A stretch of DNA of 8,088 nt from positions 1 through 8,088 of the forward strand of contig JANYDR010000354.1 in the NCBI GenBank assembly GCA_025363495.1, given 5' to 3'. The translations under genes and the position numbers were made by a program. The notes beneath the pieces were generated by a model. It did no database searches and was not told the origin of the DNA. It was given only the letters and a program-made list of their open reading frames with translations. Numbering within the stretch: the stretch's first letter is position 1; each line of letters opens with the position of its first letter. Below, in pieces: positions 1 to 6,097 of the stretch. The DNA is from Cyclobacteriaceae bacterium (GTDB lineage: Bacteria; Bacteroidota; Bacteroidia; Cytophagales; Cyclobacteriaceae).

Positions 1-562
1 CGTCGTTCTTCTTATTATCCTTACTGTTACCTTTATCTTTATCACCCTTGTCAATATTCTTAAGGTGATTCAATCCATCGATGTTCATCTTGTTGCCAAT
101 CTTGCTTATTTCTTTGAGGTCGATTTCACCGAATAATGTCAGCATCATAAAGTCTACATTGCCTCCAGAAACCATCACCAGCTCACTGATCGTACCTGGC
201 TTTGTTTCTTTAATAAAGAATTTCATGTCCTTGTCTTTATCGCGAACTGACATCAGTTCCTCGTATTCCTTCATAGGCACTAGGGCAAGTGCCTCTTTGT
301 ACAATTCTCTTGAGTTACGACCATTTTCCTTTGCAAGGACACGCAAGCCTTTTAGCTTGCTAATAGCGTCAAGAACATCCTGATCATCTTTATCTTTTAC
401 CTCCATATTAGTGAAGAGACTGAACATCTTGCTGCTCACTGTTACTTGCGTGAACGAATCATCATCTTTGTACTTGTCAAAAAACTTGGAGATCGCATCT
501 CCCTGCGCTTGTGCCGCCACTGCCAACGCCACCATCACTCCTGCCAACATTAACTTTTTCAT
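1..562 (-). CDS. DUF4252 domain-containing exported protein (C-terminus cut by window edge)
   Basis: This frame is open from the ATG at 562-560 to the left edge, giving 187 residues with no stop, so the C-terminus is missing. Residues 1-20 form a classic signal peptide: MKK, a hydrophobic stretch of Leu/Val/Ala, then AAQAQ with likely signal peptidase I cleavage near residue 18-20. There is no lipobox cysteine, so export to the periplasm is inferred. The body (about 22-170) matches my recollection of the DUF4252 family of Bacteroidota: ISKFFDKY near 24-31, FTQVTVSSKMF at 37-47, then a GGNVDFMMLTLFGEIDL segment at 133-149. No catalytic residues are evident and the family has no established biochemical function. 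From residue 171 the chain becomes a Lys/Asp/Asn/Gly-rich tail, probably disordered. The gene lies 47 bases after the putative anti-sigma gene and is probably the last or penultimate gene of that operon. DUF4252 genes commonly sit next to ECF sigma genes in this phylum, which supports the call. Confidence 0.85.
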   Translation of the reverse strand, partial: MKKLMLAGVMVALAVAAQAQGDAISKFFDKYKDDDSFTQVTVSSKMFSLFTNMEVKDKDDQDVLDAISKLKGLRVLAKENGRNSRELYKEALALVPMKEYEELMSVRDKDKDMKFFIKETKPGTISELVMVSGGNVDFMMLTLFGEIDLKEISKIGNKMNIDGLNHLKNIDKGDKDKGNSKDNKKND

Positions 563-609
563 ATTCTTTTGTTTTAATATTTTAATATCATTGTCGATTT
601 ACCTCTTAC

Positions 610-1122
610 TTATATTGTAACCTTTTCTTCTTGATCTTTATTCTGGATTTTTTTCTCTGCATCATTAAACACTTTCATTTTTCCTGCCTCATGCCTGGCC
701 TTTCCAAAACTATTTGAAATCATCATCAACGCTTTCTTCGTTTCTTCAAAAGCCATTTGAGGATCGGAGTAGGTGTCCTGCAATTCCTGCGGATATGACT
801 TCCTCACTTCTTGCCGTATGAAGTACCCCGCAGCCACCACCACCAGTATGCCGGCTGCAATTCTTGCAATGTTGGTGAAGCTCATACTAATAACCTTTCC
901 TCCTTGACGCTGACGAAGTTGTTTTGTTACAGTACTTTCAAAATTTTCATTCAATGATTTATTTTTTTCGCTATCAAAAAAGCGAAACATCTCGGCCGTA
1001 GCCTTCATTGATTCAGGAACATCCTTGCTTTGAAAAAAATCGCGTAGCTGTTGCTCTTCTTCGAGAGAAGTCTCAGCCATCCAGTATTTTTCAAGCAATT
1101 GCTCTATTATGTTAGAGTCCAT
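610..1122 (-). CDS. Putative anti-sigma factor, single-pass membrane protein
   Basis: The product has 170 residues. Residues 1-80 are a soluble, charged, mostly helical region (EQLLEKYWMAETSLEEEQQL near 7-26). Residues about 83-102 form one hydrophobic transmembrane segment (IARIAAGILVVVAAGYFI). Residues 103-170 are a charged tail containing DPQMAFEETKKALMMISNSF at 120-139, a motif I associate with Bacteroidota proteins encoded beside DUF4252 genes. A cytoplasmic N-terminus and periplasmic C-terminus would suit a membrane anti-sigma factor. I see no HxxxCxxC zinc-binding anti-sigma motif and no FecR domain, so the role rests mainly on context. Its ATG lies inside the end of the sigma gene with an 11-base overlap, implying translational coupling and matched dosage of regulator and partner. 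The DUF4252 gene follows after 47 bases. It could instead be an unrelated membrane protein of the same stress regulon. Confidence 0.7.
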   Translation of the reverse strand: MDSNIIEQLLEKYWMAETSLEEEQQLRDFFQSKDVPESMKATAEMFRFFDSEKNKSLNENFESTVTKQLRQRQGGKVISMSFTNIARIAAGILVVVAAGYFIRQEVRKSYPQELQDTYSDPQMAFEETKKALMMISNSFGKARHEAGKMKVFNDAEKKIQNKDQEEKVTI

Positions 1123-1624
1123 AGCTATTGATCTTTAAAAGTTTCTCGCGCACAGAATTTCTTGCACGAAATAAATATACCTTCACCTGGCTTAGGTCGA
1201 GTTCCAGGATTTCACCGATCTCATTATAACTGTACCCTTCGATGTCGCGAAGGTGCATTACCTGACGTTGCTTCTCCGGAAGTCCAGCCATCATTTCACC
1301 AATTCGTTTCATACTCTCACTAATTTCTGTATTCTCATACGGCGATAACGTCTCATTCTGAACATGAAACCCCTTCTCAAGAGAATCAGTTGGCCGACGA
1401 CTTTGCTGGCGCAACCTATCCAAAGAGAGGTTCTTTGTAATCCGCATGCACCAGGCTTCCATATTCTGGATTTCATCCAGTTGGTCCCTACCATTCCAAA
1501 CCTTTATAAAAACCTCTTGCACCACGTCTTTGGCCTCATCGCTGCTGCCCAATAGTCGGAAAGCAAAGCGGAAAAGCTTGTTTTTGACAGGAAAAACACG
1601 GTTCTGGAAAGTCTCCAAGTTCAT
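1112..1624 (-). CDS. ECF-type RNA polymerase sigma factor (sigma-70 family)
   Basis: The product has 170 residues, normal for a group 4 (ECF) sigma factor. Region 2 spans about residues 15-79: FRFAFRLLGSSDEAKDVVQE, then VFIKVW at 38-43, MEAWCMRITKNLSLDRLR at 55-72 and an RR at 76-77. This part binds the core polymerase clamp and the -10 element. A linker (80-107) leads to region 4 (about 110-165), with LPEKQRQVMHLRDIEGYSYN at 115-134 and a helix-turn-helix continuing through EIGEILELDLSQVKVYLFRA for -35 recognition. No extra C-terminal SnoaL or other regulatory domain is present. The start is well fixed because an in-frame TAA lies 6 bases upstream of this ATG. The gene is divergent from the dioxygenase gene, and its 3' end overlaps the putative anti-sigma gene by 11 bases. 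By analogy with other ECF operons it probably activates its own promoter when released by the membrane partner. The inducing signal is unknown. Confidence 0.95.
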   Translation of the reverse strand: MNLETFQNRVFPVKNKLFRFAFRLLGSSDEAKDVVQEVFIKVWNGRDQLDEIQNMEAWCMRITKNLSLDRLRQQSRRPTDSLEKGFHVQNETLSPYENTEISESMKRIGEMMAGLPEKQRQVMHLRDIEGYSYNEIGEILELDLSQVKVYLFRARNSVREKLLKINSYGL

Positions 1625-1773
1625 CGATTACAAGGGGAAGACGCTGAGGTACCCGGTTTGTTACAATACGCAAGCTAAAATTAAACAAACAAGCTGAACC
1701 TCTCTATTTTCGAGGAATCCGGTGCCCGTGAGTTCGCAACTTTTTCGATCATTGTAATGTTGAACTTGCATCC

Positions 1774-2646
1774 ATGAAACGGAACGAATTCCTTCTTAAA
1801 AGCACCCTTGGACTAATCACTATGAACTCTTTACAGGATCTCAAAAAGCTAAGCGACAACCTTTCAACCCAGGAGAATAAAACTCCACTCCTCTTTATCG
1901 GTCACGGTTCGCCGATGAACGGAATTGAAGACAATGAATTCAGCGAAAATTGGGTCCAGTTGGGAAAAGAAATAGTTCCCCCAAAAGCAGTGCTGTGTAT
2001 TTCAGCCCATTGGTTTACGAGAGGAACACATATCACTGCGATGGAAAAACCACAAACGATTCACGACTTTGGTGGATTCCCCAAACAACTTTTTGATGTT
2101 CAATATCCTGCTCCCGGCGATCCAATCCTGGCAAAAGAAGCAGCATCCATCATTCACAAAACGAATGTAGGGCTTGATCATGAATGGGGGCTTGATCACG
2201 GTACCTGGTCAGTAGTGCGAAGGATGTATCCCGAAGCAAAAATTCCTGTACTACAACTTAGCATCGACTATACAAAAGGTCCGCAGTTCCATTACGAATT
2301 AGCAAAAGAATTTTCTTCGCTAAGAAAAAAAGGAGTTTTAATTATCGGTAGTGGAAACATGGTGCATAATCTTGGCATACTTAATTGGAATCTTACCAAC
2401 TCAGGATATGACTGGGCCATTGAAATGAATGAAAAATTTAAAAAACTGATATTGTCAGGTGATCATGCACCGCTCATCAAATATGAAACGTTAGGTCAGG
2501 CGGCTAAACTTTCAATACCAACACCCGAACATTATCTGCCATTGTTGTATACACTTGGACTTAAGGAAGAAAACGAGTCGGTCAGTTTCTTCAATGACAA
2601 AACACTCATGGGTTCCATCTCCATGACATCCGTAAAAATAGCCTGA
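1774..2646 (+). CDS. ygiD: 4,5-DOPA-dioxygenase-type extradiol dioxygenase (LigB superfamily)
   Basis: The product has 290 residues and clearly belongs to the YgiD/DODA group of class III extradiol ring-cleavage dioxygenases, which open catechol rings with O2 at a non-heme metal. The E. coli homologue acts on L-DOPA. The conserved metal-ligand histidines are visible: H44 in GHGSPMN, H79 in ISAHWF and H253 in PEHYLP. The conserved H198 in GSGNMVHNLG and the segments HDFGGFP (97-103), YPAPGDP (111-117) and GLDHGTW (139-145) are also present. The catalytic domain starts near residue 37. The 36 residues before it (MKRNEFLLKSTLGLITMNSL and following) look like an eroded twin-arginine leader without the RR pair, so cellular location is uncertain. 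An alternative ATG at 1822 (Met17) would remove much of this segment. The natural substrate cannot be read from the sequence. It is first in a cluster with a DUF2007 and an HODM-like gene, 27 bases upstream of the DUF2007 start. Confidence 0.93.
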   Translation: MKRNEFLLKSTLGLITMNSLQDLKKLSDNLSTQENKTPLLFIGHGSPMNGIEDNEFSENWVQLGKEIVPPKAVLCISAHWFTRGTHITAMEKPQTIHDFGGFPKQLFDVQYPAPGDPILAKEAASIIHKTNVGLDHEWGLDHGTWSVVRRMYPEAKIPVLQLSIDYTKGPQFHYELAKEFSSLRKKGVLIIGSGNMVHNLGILNWNLTNSGYDWAIEMNEKFKKLILSGDHAPLIKYETLGQAAKLSIPTPEHYLPLLYTLGLKEENESVSFFNDKTLMGSISMTSVKIA

Positions 2647-2673
2647 GAGAGAAAAAAATTGTACTTTAAACGG

Positions 2674-2904
2674 ATGGAAGATCCAGCAGAAAAAATTGTT
2701 GTCTACCAGGCCTTTGACACCGTCATGCTCGCTAACCTGGCGAAAACTAAACTCGACGCATACGGTGTGCCATGCTTTTTGACCGAAGAGAATTTCACTG
2801 GGCTTTATCCATTGAGGAACGATATTTTTCCAGGCGTAAGACTTCACGTTTTTGAAAATGATGTTGAACGGGTAAGGGAAATTCTTATAGAAGAAAATCC
2901 GTAA
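2674..2904 (+). CDS. DUF2007 domain-containing small protein
   Basis: From the ATG at 2674 the product has 76 residues. A TTG at 2659 in the same frame would add five residues, but ATG is preferred because the shorter form already begins just before the domain. The sequence fits the DUF2007 (putative signal-transducing protein) family: VVYQAFDTVMLANLAKTKLD at 9-28, GVPCFLTEEN at 31-40, then a hydrophobic strand GVRLHVFENDVERVREIL at 54-71. These proteins have a small beta-alpha-beta fold, and fusions elsewhere suggest a regulatory or ligand-binding role. No enzyme activity is known. There is no signal peptide or membrane segment, so it should be cytoplasmic. It sits between the dioxygenase gene (27-base gap) and the HODM-like gene (3-base gap), so it is very likely co-transcribed and may modulate or partner with one of them. 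That is inference from position only. Confidence 0.8.
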   Translation: MEDPAEKIVVYQAFDTVMLANLAKTKLDAYGVPCFLTEENFTGLYPLRNDIFPGVRLHVFENDVERVREILIEENP

Positions 2905-2907
2905 AAA

Positions 2908-3852
2908 ATGCTAAAATATTTCCCATTCACCTCCTCCTTTGATAAGATGGGTACCTCTGCCCTGCCGTCTGAAAATCTTATCGTGGAAATAGATGAACAT
3001 TATTATGAGGAAATAATATTAAAGCGAAGACTTTTACAGAATGATCACGCATACTACTATCAGGCATCAACTGTTACTAAAGGCGCACAGTGGGAAGTGC
3101 TGGAAAAAATTTTAAACAGTCTTACCTCATCTTATCCGGAGAAATTTCAATTCAATAAAAATAATTCTTCATGTTCTTGGGAAAATAAAATTCTGGATGA
3201 AAAAATTAACTTCATCTTTGGGGATAATTCATCGTTGCCTTTAGAGCCTCTTGATTGGGTGGGAAGGCAAGTTCAGGAAGATTTGCTTTTGTTAGATGCA
3301 TCCTCGATTCTTCAGGCTGGACAATTATGTTTTCCCAGTGGTTGGGACATTCAATGGAAGTTCCAGAAGAATTTTCTCGACCTGCATGCTCCCGTACCTT
3401 CTGTGATGGGTCCAACGCTACGTGCTGCTGACAAACTTATCGAACGCATTCCTGTAAATAAACCTATTGCCAGAACCAACTGGGGATTCAGGGTCAGCGA
3501 ACAAATGGACTTTTCTACCAGGCATCGTCAAAATTATTTAAAGCTATTGGACAGGGTGGCACCCGAAATCAACTCAGAGAACGCAGGAGAAAAAATTTTT
3601 GTGAGGAGCGAGCGTCAAACTCTATCACGTCTGCCAGAATCCGGGTTTGTTCTTTTTACGATTCACACGTACAATAGTAAAGTGAAAGATGAAACCAAAG
3701 ACTTCGATCATGCCAAAGCGATGCTCGAATTTGTTAAGGGTGCGCCACCCGAGCTTATTGAGTACAAGGTAATGACTCCGTATCTGAAAAGCTTGATTGG
3801 GTATTTGGAAAAGATTGTCGACGGGTCGTCCAATAATGCTATCCTTTCCTGA
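2908..3852 (+). CDS. DUF3445 / heme-dependent oxidative N-demethylase (HODM)-like protein
   Basis: The product has 314 residues, close to the usual family length. Characteristic segments of the DUF3445 family are visible: VQEDLLLL (122-129), CFPSGWDIQWKFQKNFLDLH (141-160), HAPVP (160-164), NWGFRVSEQMDFSTRHR (191-207) and FVRSERQTLSRLPESGFVLF (231-250). The family's characterised member, from a pseudomonad, is a PAS-like-fold heme enzyme that oxidatively demethylates dimethylamine, receiving electrons from flavin/iron-sulfur partners. Conserved polar residues H160, R233, E235 and R236 are candidates for the active region, but I cannot assign the heme ligand from sequence alone. No signal peptide is seen, so it should be cytoplasmic. 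No reductase or ferredoxin gene for electron supply lies in this window, so either a shared reductase is used or the reaction differs. The start is 3 bases after the DUF2007 stop, strongly implying one transcript. The true substrate is unknown; a secondary amine is only a guess from the family. Confidence 0.87.
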   Translation: MLKYFPFTSSFDKMGTSALPSENLIVEIDEHYYEEIILKRRLLQNDHAYYYQASTVTKGAQWEVLEKILNSLTSSYPEKFQFNKNNSSCSWENKILDEKINFIFGDNSSLPLEPLDWVGRQVQEDLLLLDASSILQAGQLCFPSGWDIQWKFQKNFLDLHAPVPSVMGPTLRAADKLIERIPVNKPIARTNWGFRVSEQMDFSTRHRQNYLKLLDRVAPEINSENAGEKIFVRSERQTLSRLPESGFVLFTIHTYNSKVKDETKDFDHAKAMLEFVKGAPPELIEYKVMTPYLKSLIGYLEKIVDGSSNNAILS

Positions 3853-3871
3853 CTTTAGCAAAATATTCATC

Positions 3872-3934
3872 CGGACTTGGCGTATTCGCACTTTTGCGGC
3901 GAAAATGATCAACCGCAAGGGCGCCAAGCTTCCG
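3872..3934. repeat. Degenerate extragenic inverted repeat built on CGCAAG-like units
   Basis: Starting 20 bases after the HODM-like stop codon, the DNA can fold into a nested imperfect hairpin. CGGA at 3872-3875 pairs with TCCG at 3931-3934. CTTGGCG at 3876-3882 pairs with CGCCAAG at 3922-3928, with a two-base bulge between these helices. TTGCGG at 3894-3899 pairs with CCGCAA at 3913-3918, leaving a 13-base loop. The right arm reads as spaced units (CCGCAAG, GCGCCAAG, CCGCAAA). This resembles repetitive extragenic palindromes with CGCAAAG units found in many bacterial genomes, here partly decayed. No T-run follows, so a standard intrinsic terminator is not supported, although the hairpin could still stabilise or end the upstream transcript. 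Confidence 0.6.
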
Positions 3935-3943
3935 CAAACTGAT

Positions 3944-4028
3944 AAATTTTTATCCACATAGGCACATAGGTCACATAGTCCTTATTGAAAGCATCTATGT
4001 TTTCTATGTGCCTATGTGGTTAAAATTT
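3944..4028. repeat. Extragenic palindrome built on CACATAG units (REP-like)
   Basis: Two arms of about 35 bases, 3944-3978 and 3995-4028, are near-perfect inverted copies separated by a 16-base loop. The core is a perfect 16-bp match: CCACATAGGCACATAG at 3954-3969 against CTATGTGCCTATGTGG at 4004-4019. An inner 6-bp helix (ACATAG 3973-3978 with CTATGT 3995-4000) sits beyond a 3x3 mismatch. AT-rich outer ends (AAATTTT / AAAATTT) extend the match with one mismatch and one bulged base. Each arm holds three direct units of CACATAG spaced 8-9 bases, so the element is both tandem and inverted. It lies between convergent genes. The structure is read directly from the sequence; classing it as a dispersed REP-like element is inference from its form and from similar palindromes I recall in other Bacteroidota intergenic regions. 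Confidence 0.85.
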
Positions 4029-4076
4029 CAAAAACAAAAGCATTCTAGAGTGTTTTGGTAATTATAAAAATCGAAA

Positions 4077-6068
4077 TCACTTCCAAAATCCAAACCCATA
4101 CGAAGCATACATTGCCTTTGGATCATATAAATGCCCGTTCTTGATCGTCAGGTCTACTTTGCGGATATCGGAAATGTTTTTCACCGGATCACCATCCACT
4201 AAAATGAGGTTGGCTTTCTTTCCAACTTCAATTGACCCCAATTCACTGTCTTTACCTGCCACTTGCGCTGACGTGTAGGTTGCTTTTTTCAGCACTTCAT
4301 GATTGGGGATACCCGCCTTTGAATATAATTCAAGCTCATGATGAAGCATGAAACCAGGCAATGCATCCGTACCCGGGATAAAAGTGACTCCATTCTCATA
4401 CATTAATTTCAACATCTTCATCATGTTTGCAAAAGATGCTTTGTAATCTGCCTCATGACCTTTCATGGTTGGAAGACCGCCAGTATAAAGACCTCTTTTA
4501 AACTCAGCAGGGAACATCGGCAAGACTGTTTCATAACCCGCCGCCAGCTTACCGGGTTCGTTCGTAAACATCTCTTCGAAGATGGCTATCGTGGGATCTA
4601 CAACAATCTTTTTCTCCTTTAGTAGATGAATAAACTTTTTAACAGCAGGACTATTCAGATCAATATTTTTAGCACGCTCCGCTACTTTGATAAATCGACC
4701 CATTGATCGGGTGTCAAGCGTATCACCAAGAAAATTCAGCATGATCATATTCAAATGAATCACCTGATCATATCCGTCATTGATTGCACGCTCCGCTACC
4801 ATGTAGGATGGAATGTGACCGACAACTTTCATTCCGCGTTTGTGAGCTTCAGCTGCCAGTGGCTTCACCCAGTCTACGGGGATAGAACTATATAATTTAA
4901 TTTGTTGATATCCATTGTCAGCATAATAATTAATGCCCGCCAGACCTTCATCAAGCGTTTTAACGATCTTACCGGTAGGACCCGCATATGGTCCCGCAAA
5001 ATCAACAAAGCCAGACATAATAGAAATCTCAGGACCGAGCAACTCATCACTATCTACCTTCTTCTTAATGTCTGGAAGATTCAACGAATTGGCCATGTCC
5101 TTAATGTTGGTCACACCGGCTGCCAGATGATACAATCCTTGTGACATATCAAAGTGAGAATGATTATCCCACAAGCCCGGCAACAACATTTTTCCCTTTC
5201 CATCAATAACCTTTGAGTTGGCCGGTATTGTAACACTTTTTGACTTTCCAACCTGAAGTATTTTCCCATTATCAATTACAACTGTGTGATCCGGTAAAAC
5301 TTTGCCTGACCTGGAATCGAACACACTTACATTCGTAATTGCTACAGGAGTTTTAGGTTTTTGGGTGAACGTTAATGATTGTTCAGTGAAATAGTCCTGC
5401 TCAAGATCTTCCTGAAGTTTCTTTAATTCCGGCACCAGGAATTCATAACCTAACTTTATAGTTGACATCCACCCACCAACTACAGCAAAGAATTCTTTTT
5501 TTGGAGTGACCCAAACATACGATGGAGGTCCACCTGGACCCGTAAATGAATATAACTCCAGCTCTTCCGGGAAACCATTGACTCGCGCTGTATGATTTTT
5601 AATGTGAGTCGCGATCAACTTTCCTGATGGAAGGGTTTCCATCTCATGGGGATGTTTTTGCGTCAACAGCTTTAAGCTCCATTCAATTTCTCCCGGAGCA
5701 CCTTCAAGGGGAGCGTATAACACAGGGCCTGAAACATTGCGTTGCTCATCCTCAATTTTGTTTTTCCACTTCGCTACTCCATTTGTAACTTCAAAAGTCT
5801 CCAGCACTGGGCCTTTGAAATAATCTATTCCTGTTACCTTCCGGAAGATCACTGCATCATTATCCAGCACAAGATCAATTCTTAATTTAGGTCCCCGACC
5901 CCTGTCATTATATTGATAGGCATACGAAACTTTTCCGGGGCCCTCCGACCACATAAGCTGCTTTCCTGTAATTTTTTCAGTGGTAATAATTGAATAACGT
6001 GTTGTGTCCACAAGTGCAAACGCCTGACTTGTGATGGAAATAATCAATAAGGTAAATATTGTTTTCAT
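4077..6068 (-). CDS. Exported metal-dependent amidohydrolase with large N-terminal domain
   Basis: The product has 663 residues. A signal peptide is visible (MKTIFTLLIISITSQAFA, cleavage near residue 18-20) with no lipobox, so a periplasmic or outer location is inferred. Residues about 22-235 form a separate beta-rich domain containing the motif NDRGRGPK (54-61), which I recall ahead of the hydrolase domain in a subset of such proteins but without a known function. Residues 240-650 are an amidohydrolase of the imidazolonepropionase/prolidase-like group (COG1228 type). It begins with the small beta sandwich (ITNVSVFDSRSGKVLPDHTV). Metal-site residues follow in order: H303 and H305 (LWDNHSHFD), K391 as probable carboxylated lysine (QIKLYSS), H418 (VVGHIP), H438 (VIHLN) and D568 (PGTDALPG). 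The C-terminal GSIEVGKKANLILVDGDPV (611-629) closes the sandwich. All expected ligands are present, so it is probably active, perhaps on a peptide or cyclic amide; the substrate cannot be told. It starts 29 bases after the OmpA-like gene and is probably co-transcribed with it. Confidence 0.92.
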   Translation of the reverse strand: MKTIFTLLIISITSQAFALVDTTRYSIITTEKITGKQLMWSEGPGKVSYAYQYNDRGRGPKLRIDLVLDNDAVIFRKVTGIDYFKGPVLETFEVTNGVAKWKNKIEDEQRNVSGPVLYAPLEGAPGEIEWSLKLLTQKHPHEMETLPSGKLIATHIKNHTARVNGFPEELELYSFTGPGGPPSYVWVTPKKEFFAVVGGWMSTIKLGYEFLVPELKKLQEDLEQDYFTEQSLTFTQKPKTPVAITNVSVFDSRSGKVLPDHTVVIDNGKILQVGKSKSVTIPANSKVIDGKGKMLLPGLWDNHSHFDMSQGLYHLAAGVTNIKDMANSLNLPDIKKKVDSDELLGPEISIMSGFVDFAGPYAGPTGKIVKTLDEGLAGINYYADNGYQQIKLYSSIPVDWVKPLAAEAHKRGMKVVGHIPSYMVAERAINDGYDQVIHLNMIMLNFLGDTLDTRSMGRFIKVAERAKNIDLNSPAVKKFIHLLKEKKIVVDPTIAIFEEMFTNEPGKLAAGYETVLPMFPAEFKRGLYTGGLPTMKGHEADYKASFANMMKMLKLMYENGVTFIPGTDALPGFMLHHELELYSKAGIPNHEVLKKATYTSAQVAGKDSELGSIEVGKKANLILVDGDPVKNISDIRKVDLTIKNGHLYDPKAMYASYGFGFWK

Positions 6069-6097
6069 AGTAAAAGCTGGGGCTTCTTAAATTTCAA

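Noticed and set aside
81..620. Plus-strand open frames across the DUF4252 gene
   Set aside because: They lie opposite a gene with a signal peptide and family motifs. The apparent Leu/Ser/Ile-rich sequence is the complement of a Lys/Asp-rich coding strand.
1364..1697. Plus-strand open frames opposite the sigma factor gene
   Set aside because: They are antisense to a well-supported sigma gene, have no recognisable domain and an unnatural composition.
1625..1700. Promoter of the sigma operon (TTTG ... TATTGTAA on the minus strand)
   Set aside because: The -7 element matches the TAnnTTTG consensus poorly and the spacing is 17 bases. An ECF-specific promoter is possible, but its sequence is not known to me.
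1732..1762. Promoter for the dioxygenase cluster (TTCG ... TAATGTTG)
   Set aside because: The -7 element is close to consensus (TAATGTTG), but the -33 match is weak and the implied start would leave almost no leader before 1774.
2659..2673. TTG start five codons upstream for the DUF2007 protein
   Set aside because: ATG at 2674 is a better start and already precedes the domain; TTG starts are uncommon in this phylum.
2512..2847. Minus-strand frame spanning the dioxygenase end and the DUF2007 gene
   Set aside because: It crosses two real plus-strand genes and the gap between them, with no domain or start context.
3954..4019. CRISPR-like array from repeated CACATAG
   Set aside because: The units are 7 bases, immediately adjacent and inverted about a centre; there are no spacers of uniform length and no cas genes.
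3944..4028. Intrinsic bidirectional terminator
   Set aside because: The stem is long, but neither side is followed by a proper T-run. The tandem unit structure fits a repetitive palindrome better, though a role in ending transcription remains possible.
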